Positions 6,593 through 11,750 of a stretch of 11,750 nt of DNA are shown here, in pieces. The notes beneath the pieces were generated by a model. The model was given only the letters and a program-made list of their open reading frames with translations, did no database searches and was not told the origin of the DNA. The stretch lies in the NCBI GenBank assembly GCA_041608535.1, contig JBFISM010000119.1:1-11750 (forward strand), written 5' to 3'. Position numbers and translations under genes: made by a program. Source of the stretch: JBFISM01 sp041608535 (GTDB lineage Bacteria > Actinomycetota > Acidimicrobiia > Spongiisociales > UBA5794). Every line of letters begins with the position of its first letter. Position 1 is the stretch's first letter.

Positions 6593-6602
6593 GGCGCCCC
6601 GA

Positions 6603-7784
6603 ATGAGTTTTACTCTGCCCGTGTATTCGTCTCGAGCGGCGCCGGTGCCGGTATCCACAGAAACCACGATCGCCCGCGCCGCCCGGCGTCTGGTGTGGGG
6701 TCTGCCGGCGGTGATCACGGTGCTGTGGCTCGTGTATGCGGTGGTGTCAAACCAGTGGGACCGCATCCTCGACCACTGGCGCTCCTCGGTGACGATGATC
6801 TTCGGCAGCTTCGTCGCCGGGGCGACACCGCAGGGAGGTGGAGCGGTGGCGTTTCCCGTGTTCACCAAAGTGATCGGAACACCCGCGGCGGTGGCCCGAA
6901 CCTTCTCACTCAACATCCAGGCCGTGGGCATGGTGACGGCAGGTTTGTCCATCATCTTGTCGCGCAAGCCGATCGAAGGGCGAGCGGTGCTCGCCGGCGG
7001 TGGCGCCGGGATCATCGGATTCCTTGCGGGTGCGGCGCTGCTCACCGACCAAACCACACCGTTTTGGGACTCGTACATTCCCGACCCGTATGTGAAGGTC
7101 ACCTTCACGGTGGTCCTCGCCGCGCTCGCCTACATCGTGTATCTGGTGCTCGAGGAAGGTGACTGTGGCCGGCCCCGACTCACGGTGTGGAACTGGCAGA
7201 TGTGGTTCGGCGTGACCAGCGCCGGCGCCATCGGCGGTGCGACCAGTGCCCTGATCGGCTCCGGTGCGGACGTCTTCGTGTTCCTCTTCATCGTGGTGGT
7301 CGCCGGGCTCCACCCCCGGGTCGGAGTCCCCTCCAGCGTTCTGGCGATGGCGATGGTGTCGATGACGGGTGCGATCGTGCTCGGCGTTATCGATGGTCAG
7401 CTGCACACCACCGTTGTCGCCGACCACGTCGTGGCGGTGGGAGGGCAACCGGTCGATCCGCTACCGATGATGCAGTTCGACCTCTTCGGCATGTGGATCG
7501 CCGCCGTGCCGATCGTCGTGTGGGGCGCACCGCTGGGCACGGTGTTCATCCATTTCCTCCGGGAGAAGCGACTCATCTCTTTCGTTGCGGGTATGGCTCT
7601 GCTCGAGGTGCTGTCCACGGCGATCTTCCTCGATGCGCTGCGCAGCGATCTGTGGCTCACCGGCTACGCGGTGATCGGGCTGTGCTGTGCCATCGTCACC
7701 GTGCGCTGGCTGCATTTTCATCGCACGGCGTTGCTTGGTGCCGCGGGTCCGGATCTCGAGCCAATGAGTGTCCTCGACGCCTGA
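6603..7784 (+). CDS. TauE/SafE (TSUP) family membrane transporter
   Basis: A 393-residue integral membrane protein with about ten hydrophobic segments. After a 28-residue polar N-terminus they begin near AARRLVWGLPAVITVLWL and end near WLTGYAVIGLCCAIVTVRWL. The two internal halves each hold a Gly-rich family motif: FGSFVAGATPQGGGAVAFPV near residues 74-93, and GAIGGATSALIGSGADVFVF near residues 210-230. TSUP proteins export or import small anions such as sulfite, sulfoacetate or related organosulfur and organic acids; the substrate cannot be assigned here. ATG at 6603 is the only plausible in-frame start, since the frame closes upstream with TAG at 6555. There is no good ribosome site. It diverges from the GH27 operon, 89 bases away, and heads a plus-strand run with the next two genes. 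Confidence 0.85.
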   Translation: MSFTLPVYSSRAAPVPVSTETTIARAARRLVWGLPAVITVLWLVYAVVSNQWDRILDHWRSSVTMIFGSFVAGATPQGGGAVAFPVFTKVIGTPAAVARTFSLNIQAVGMVTAGLSIILSRKPIEGRAVLAGGGAGIIGFLAGAALLTDQTTPFWDSYIPDPYVKVTFTVVLAALAYIVYLVLEEGDCGRPRLTVWNWQMWFGVTSAGAIGGATSALIGSGADVFVFLFIVVVAGLHPRVGVPSSVLAMAMVSMTGAIVLGVIDGQLHTTVVADHVVAVGGQPVDPLPMMQFDLFGMWIAAVPIVVWGAPLGTVFIHFLREKRLISFVAGMALLEVLSTAIFLDALRSDLWLTGYAVIGLCCAIVTVRWLHFHRTALLGAAGPDLEPMSVLDA

Positions 7785-7855
7785 GACCGCGATCCGCAGG
7801 CGTACGGTGGTCCCTTCGGCGACAATGCTTCGCCGTAGTGGCAATAGGAGGTTTG

Positions 7856-8746
7856 GTGGAGACCGTCGTCTACATCCATGGCGTCGTCGGGGAGCGCACC
7901 CGCCGCCGCAGCCATCGATCCCAATATTGGGCGATGCACCAAGGGCTGGCTGACCACGGTGTAGTCCTTCCCCCATTCGAGGAGGCGGTCGAGGTGGAGT
8001 GGGGCTGGGACACCGAGACCGCAGGCAGCACCGCCACGTTGGAGACGGCGCAACGTTCGATCCACGATCGGATCGACGAGGCGACACCGCGCGATCGGAC
8101 CTCGATCTCGTCTCTCCTGTTCGCCCCGGCGATCGATCCGGTTCGGATGCTGCTCACCTTGGGGTGGTCGGACCTCATCTATTACGTGGGGGAGAAGGGC
8201 AAGCTGCGCACCAGGGAAGTGGCGTGGGGCGAGATATTCCGTCGCATCGGCGTCGACTGGTCGACAGATCTCACCATCATCGCCCACTCCGCCGGATCGG
8301 TCATCGCACTCGATTTCCTGTTCTGGCTCTTCAGTGGGAAGAGGGACGCCGCCATGCTGGCACTGGATGAGCTGCCCGACGAGGTCTCGCTCACCAAGGC
8401 GAGGGAGAACTGGCGGATCCGGAGATTCGTCACGTTTGGCTCGCCGATCGCACCGCTGCTGGTGCGCAGTGCCGAGGTCGTGGACATCCTGGCCGGGCCG
8501 GGTCGGCCGGCGCTGTCGGTGGAGCCGCTCGGCATGACCCGGCTGGGGCACGACGGCCGCGAGCCACTGTGGCTGAATGTGTGGGATCGCCACGACGTGC
8601 TGTCGTATCCGGTGGAGCCGTTCTACACCGGTGGCAAGGTCGTCGACCTGTATCCCGATCCCAGCGACTCGCTGCTCGGCGCCCACGATGCTTATTTCGA
8701 GGCCCGTGCGGTGCACGCCATGCTGGCTGAACACTGGGACGACTGA
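7856..8746 (+). CDS. Serine alpha/beta hydrolase, lipase/esterase-like
   Basis: A 296-residue protein with a truncated-looking alpha/beta-hydrolase fold. The first strand VETVVYIHGVVGER supplies the oxyanion HG. A nucleophile elbow IIAHSAGS places Ser145. NVWDRHDVLSYP (241-252) offers Asp247, and GAHDAY (275-280) offers His277, giving a plausible triad. There is no signal peptide or lid domain I can name, and the 85-residue insert between strand one and the elbow matches nothing I recognise. Substrate unknown. The start is GTG at 7856, set by AGGAGG at 7846-7851; the same frame stays open far upstream, but that part lies inside the TSUP gene and is not coding. A weak hairpin (7817-7822 with 7830-7835) sits in the 71-base gap after the TSUP gene. 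Likely co-transcribed with it. Confidence 0.75.
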   Translation: METVVYIHGVVGERTRRRSHRSQYWAMHQGLADHGVVLPPFEEAVEVEWGWDTETAGSTATLETAQRSIHDRIDEATPRDRTSISSLLFAPAIDPVRMLLTLGWSDLIYYVGEKGKLRTREVAWGEIFRRIGVDWSTDLTIIAHSAGSVIALDFLFWLFSGKRDAAMLALDELPDEVSLTKARENWRIRRFVTFGSPIAPLLVRSAEVVDILAGPGRPALSVEPLGMTRLGHDGREPLWLNVWDRHDVLSYPVEPFYTGGKVVDLYPDPSDSLLGAHDAYFEARAVHAMLAEHWDD

Positions 8747-8791
8747 GCGTCTGCCGGGCACGACCCCCGTGATCCTGTCACCGCCGGACGG

Positions 8792-8797
8792 TATGTT
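8792..8797 (+). promoter_or_regulatory. Candidate -10 box of a leaderless DUF2461 transcript
   Basis: TATGTT fits the TANNNT -10 pattern and ends only six bases before the ATG at 8804, so transcription would start at or next to the start codon. No Shine-Dalgarno motif is present, which agrees with leaderless translation, a common mode in actinobacteria. No clear -35 is seen. Confidence 0.4.
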
Positions 8798-8803
8798 GCC
8801 CAC

Positions 8804-9490
8804 ATGGGTAAGAGATACTTCACTCCACAACTGTTCGCCTTTCTCCGCGATCTCGATGAGAACAACGATCGACCGTGGTTCAAGGCTCACGAAGATCTGT
8901 ACGAGAAGCACGTGAGGGAGCCGGCCCTCGAATTCATCAACGACTTCGCCGCACCGCTCGGCAAGATTTCCGAGTATCTCGTTGCGGATTCCCGCAAGGT
9001 CGGAGGCTCGCTGTTCCGGATCCAGCGCGATACCCGGTTCGCCAAGGACAAGACTCCATACAAGACGAACACGGGCATGCATTTCCGCCATCTCATGGCC
9101 AAGGACGTCCACGCACCGGGTTTCTACATGCACCTCGAACCAAAAGGGTGCTTTGTCGGCGTCGGGATCTGGCACCCGGATACGGCGACCGCCTACAAGA
9201 TCCGGGATCGGATCGCCGAGGAGCCTGCCGAATGGAAGAAGGCGACGCGCGGCAAGCGATTCTCCGACGTCTTCCAACTCGATGGGGATCGATTGCAGCG
9301 GGTGCCCAAGAGCTACGACCCCGACCACCCATTTGCGGATGATCTCCGGTTCAAGGACTTCACCGCAGTGACCAGGGTCACTCAGAAGCAGGTGACCAGC
9401 GATCGGTTCATGGAGGACTTCACCGACATGTGCAAGCGAAGCTCGCCGTTCGTGCGCTTTCTGTGCGATGCGATAGAGGTTCCGTTCTGA
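8804..9490 (+). CDS. DUF2461 / TIGR02453 family protein
   Basis: A 228-residue protein matching the DUF2461 family along its length. Key runs are FTPQLFAFLRDLDENND at 6-22 with PWFKAHEDLYEKHV after it, GGSLFRIQRDTRFAKDKTPYKTN at about 67-89 (the family's R-x-x-RD-x-RF-x-KDK-x-PYK signature), MHFRH, FYMHLEP and GVGIWHP. The family is widespread in bacteria and has no assigned biochemical role that I can state with confidence. It is soluble, with no signal peptide or membrane segment. The ATG at 8804 sits directly at the family N-terminus and lacks a ribosome site. It follows the hydrolase gene by 57 bases but probably has its own promoter. It converges with the ABC permease gene, the stops being 11 bases apart. 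Confidence 0.88.
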   Translation: MGKRYFTPQLFAFLRDLDENNDRPWFKAHEDLYEKHVREPALEFINDFAAPLGKISEYLVADSRKVGGSLFRIQRDTRFAKDKTPYKTNTGMHFRHLMAKDVHAPGFYMHLEPKGCFVGVGIWHPDTATAYKIRDRIAEEPAEWKKATRGKRFSDVFQLDGDRLQRVPKSYDPDHPFADDLRFKDFTAVTRVTQKQVTSDRFMEDFTDMCKRSSPFVRFLCDAIEVPF

Positions 9491-9505
9491 GCTCGGTCGG
9501 CTCAG
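9487..9505. terminator. Short inverted repeat holding both convergent stop codons
   Basis: CTGAGC (9487-9492) and GCTCAG (9500-9505) form a 6-bp stem with a 7-base loop. The left arm contains the TGA of the DUF2461 gene and the right arm the stop of the permease gene on the other strand. No T-tract follows. A second perfect 12-base palindrome (9515-9526) lies just inside the permease gene and may assist termination of the plus-strand transcript. Confidence 0.35.
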
Positions 9506-11040
9506 GCAGCACGGGAGCCGCGGCTCAGCAGCACGTTGGCGACAACGAAAAGGACGATGCTGCCCGCACCCAGCGTGACGACCGTGCGCAGGTCGATGCC
9601 ACCGCCGCGGAACATGACGTCGCGCAGCGAGTCGATCGCATGGGTGATCGGCAGCGTCCAGGAAACGGCTCTCACCCAGTCGATGATGCGGTCGAGGCTC
9701 AGGAAGAAGCCTGAGAAGAAAACGCTCAGCAGCAGCATGATCATCGACAGGTTCACGGCCTGGGTGTCGCTCGTCGCGAACGACGAGATCACGAACCCGA
9801 TGCCGAGCGACACCAGCGCCAGCAGCGCCAGCACGAGCGCGTAGTCGCTCATGCTGCCGGCCAGGGGCACACCAAAGACGCCAAACATGAGCACGCTGAG
9901 AGCCACGGCCACGACGGCGATCGCCCCCAGGTAACCGAGGTATTTCCCGGCGAGGATCTGGGCCGGGTATATCGGCGAGACCCGGAACATTTCCGGGGTT
10001 CCCAGCGCGCGTTCCCTGACCAGCGACAGCCCGGCGAACGTGATACCGATGTGCTGGATGAGCAGCGCAATCACTCCGGGTGCGTAGAACGAGGTGATGT
10101 CGAGGTCAGGAGCACCGACGACTTCGGTATCGACCCCGAACGGGCTGACGAGAACACTCGGCGGGACGCTGCGGAAGTCGGCCAGGTTCGCCTCGAAGAA
10201 CTCCAGGCGCTCCTCGATGCGCCGCGCGGTCTCGATCTCCTCGTCGAGCGACTCGCCATCCGAGAAGTCGACGCTCTCCAGATCGGCGGCCACCTGACCG
10301 ACCTGCGAGACCTCGTCGTCGGCGGCGGTCGCCGATTCGAACTCGTCCCAGATGTTGTCGAAGAGAATCTCGGTCGAACCGGACTGGGTATTGATGAGTT
10401 CCAGCTCATCGGCGAGCCGGCTGCGGTAGGCCTCGGCCGCGGGCGTGTCTCCGGCCTCGAGTGCGATTCGCATGGCTGTGGCGTTGTCCCGCGCTTGTGG
10501 GAGCAGCGTCTCCAGATCCGCCGTCTCCGTTTGTCCGGATTGTATGAGCTGTTCCAGGATGCGACGGTTGACGAGGTCGACGGTTCCCCTGGCGACCAGC
10601 GAGATCGTGGCTTGCTCGAACGGGTCGAGCTGATCGTGCAGGACGAGGAACGTCGACCGTTCTCCGGCGCGAATCGTCTCGATCGGATTCTCGGGGACGA
10701 CGACCGCAACGTCGGCGTCCCCGCTGCGGAGCCAGCGAGCTGCCTCGGCGGTGTCCGACACGGTTCCCAGCAAGACGATGTCGTCGTCGAACTCGGCGGC
10801 ACGCTCCTCGAGCTGGCGGGCGAACTCCCCCTCTCCCGTCGTGACGAAGATCGTCGCCAGCGGCTCGCTCTGCTGGCGGTAGCCGAGACCGAACAGCGCA
10901 AGGATGAGGAACGGTCCGAGAATCATCGTCAGCAGCAGCCGAGGCTGGCGGAGCACGCTCTGGATCTCTTTGCGGGCGAATGCGGCGATCGCCGTGATGC
11001 CGTTGCGCACGTCGGTGATGAGTGGGCGGAGGTCAGGCAT
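9502..11040 (-). CDS. ABC-2 type transporter permease
   Basis: A 512-residue ABC exporter permease. One membrane segment lies at about 34-53, followed by a large, strongly acidic extracytoplasmic domain at about 55-315, then five or more segments at about 318-340, 365-390, 398-420, 428-447 and 485-505. The family core is present: LVRERALGTPEMFRVSPIYP at 340-359, where E343 and the following GT belong to the ABC2 signature, and MLLLSVFFSGFFLSLDRI at 435-452. Such permeases pair with a DrrA-like ATPase to export drugs, lipids or polymers; the cargo here is unknown. The ATG at 11040 overlaps the upstream ATPase gene by eight bases (ATGCCTGA), so the two are translationally coupled. No second permease gene follows, so the transporter is probably a homodimer of this subunit. 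A short downstream gap leads to the convergent DUF2461 gene. Confidence 0.9.
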   Translation of the reverse strand: MPDLRPLITDVRNGITAIAAFARKEIQSVLRQPRLLLTMILGPFLILALFGLGYRQQSEPLATIFVTTGEGEFARQLEERAAEFDDDIVLLGTVSDTAEAARWLRSGDADVAVVVPENPIETIRAGERSTFLVLHDQLDPFEQATISLVARGTVDLVNRRILEQLIQSGQTETADLETLLPQARDNATAMRIALEAGDTPAAEAYRSRLADELELINTQSGSTEILFDNIWDEFESATAADDEVSQVGQVAADLESVDFSDGESLDEEIETARRIEERLEFFEANLADFRSVPPSVLVSPFGVDTEVVGAPDLDITSFYAPGVIALLIQHIGITFAGLSLVRERALGTPEMFRVSPIYPAQILAGKYLGYLGAIAVVAVALSVLMFGVFGVPLAGSMSDYALVLALLALVSLGIGFVISSFATSDTQAVNLSMIMLLLSVFFSGFFLSLDRIIDWVRAVSWTLPITHAIDSLRDVMFRGGGIDLRTVVTLGAGSIVLFVVANVLLSRGSRAA

Positions 11041-11750
11041 GGCTCGTCACCAGCTCTTGCGTAACCGGTTCGTCGTTGCGATAGCGGTTGACGAGATCGA
11101 CGAAGACGTCGTCGAACGGCGGCACCAACTCCTCGGCCTCTCGGATCGGGATGTTGCGCTCGCTGAGCCAGGCGCTGAGTGCAGGCAGGGCCACCGCGGC
11201 CTCGTCTACCACCAGCCGCAGACCGTTGGCGCCGCGGTAATCACATTGCATGGCCGATGTGACCTCGGTCACCTGGGCCACCAGGTTCTCGTCGGGGCGA
11301 CGTTCGAACTCCACGGTGAGGATGTCGCCCCCGTATGCGGTTCGCCGCAGACCGTCCGGGGTCTGCACGGTGAGCAGCTCGCCATCGGCAAGCACCGCAA
11401 CCAAGTCACAATGGGCAGCCTCGCCGACGTACTGCGTCGTGACGATGAGGGTACGCCCCTGCTCCTTGAGCGTGGTGAAGCGATCCCAGAACTTGCGCCG
11501 CAGCAGCGGGTCGATGCCGGCGGTGGGCTCATCGAGGAACAACAGGTCCGGTTGGTGGATGAGGGTCGCGGCCAGCGCCAGGCGCCGCTGCATCCCGCCG
11601 GAGATGTCCTCCGCCCGCTTCGACTCATGACCGTCGAGCTCAACGAACTCCAGCGCACGGGCGATCACGTCGTCATGTGCCCAGTGCCTGCCATACAGCG
11701 ATGCGAAGAAGCGGAGGTTCTCCTCCACGGACAAACTCGGATAGAGGAGC
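11033..11750 (-). CDS. ABC transporter ATP-binding protein, DrrA-like (N-terminus outside window)
   Basis: The frame runs from the stop at 11033 off the right edge; 238 residues are visible. The Walker A motif lies outside the window. The first visible residues, LLYPSLSVEENL, are the segment that follows the Q-loop. The signature ISGGMQRRLALA is encoded near 11580-11615 and Walker B plus D-loop LLFLDEPTAGIDP near 11510-11550. The usual switch histidine is replaced by Gln (TTQY, codon 11432-11434), as seen in many DrrA-type exporters. The C-terminal extension of about 100 residues ends with LVPPFDDVFVDL, the usual close of this family. A TTG at 11734 is in frame but lies inside conserved ATPase sequence, so it is not the true start. 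It energises the permease encoded directly downstream. Confidence 0.9.
   Translation of the reverse strand, partial: LLYPSLSVEENLRFFASLYGRHWAHDDVIARALEFVELDGHESKRAEDISGGMQRRLALAATLIHQPDLLFLDEPTAGIDPLLRRKFWDRFTTLKEQGRTLIVTTQYVGEAAHCDLVAVLADGELLTVQTPDGLRRTAYGGDILTVEFERRPDENLVAQVTEVTSAMQCDYRGANGLRLVVDEAAVALPALSAWLSERNIPIREAEELVPPFDDVFVDLVNRYRNDEPVTQELVTSHA

Noticed and set aside
7187..7855. N-terminal extension of the hydrolase frame
   Set aside because: It overlaps the TSUP gene in another frame; the AGGAGG site and the first beta strand set the start at 7856.
7718..9328. Minus-strand 536-codon frame
   Set aside because: Antisense to two well-supported genes (hydrolase and DUF2461) and without domain features.
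10051..11064. Plus-strand 337-codon frame
   Set aside because: Antisense to the ABC permease; charged low-complexity composition typical of a mirror frame.

Overview
The window comes from a GC-rich bacterial chromosome, almost certainly an actinobacterium and plausibly an Acidimicrobiia-like lineage. The reasons are the heavy G/C third-position bias, GTG starts, a luciferase-like oxidoreductase of the F420-dependent type, and one gene that looks leaderless. Assignment below phylum is an inference. No tRNA, rRNA, CRISPR array, insertion sequence, integrase or phage gene is visible.

Layout. (1) 1-1085, minus: the N-terminal membrane half of a fused MFS/spermidine-synthase-like protein, cut by the left edge. 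(2) 1293-2132, plus: an F420-type luciferase-like oxidoreductase, converging with a small YCII-domain protein (2192-2500, minus); a perfect 14-bp hairpin lies between them. (3) 2501-2912: 412 bases without a credible gene, holding several GC hairpins and a pair of imperfect 26-nt inverted repeats. (4) 2913-6513, minus: a tight three-gene set in the order GH27 alpha-galactosidase, flavin reductase, and a 650-residue protein joining an N-terminal Rieske [2Fe-2S] domain to a pyruvate-oxidase-like ThDP enzyme. (5) Divergent from it, plus: a TauE/SafE (TSUP) membrane exporter (6603-7784), a serine alpha/beta hydrolase (7856-8746) and a DUF2461 protein (8804-9490). (6) 9502-11750, minus: an ABC-2 permease and its DrrA-like ATPase, the ATPase running off the right edge; the two overlap by 8 bases.

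The most unusual content is the Rieske-ThDP fusion and its operon. The ThDP part has the catalytic Glu, the GDG...N metal site and a 27-residue Asp-to-Asn spacing like pyruvate oxidases. It lacks the C-terminal tail that E. coli PoxB uses to reach membrane quinones, and carries a ferredoxin-like Rieske domain instead. One reading is a soluble oxidative decarboxylase that passes electrons to or through its own iron-sulfur cluster. The adjacent flavin reductase fits a redox system; the link to a cytoplasmic alpha-galactosidase is unexplained. The second item of interest is the repeat-like block at 2735-2890, which resembles a pair of oppositely oriented REP elements. The rest reads as ordinary chromosomal background.
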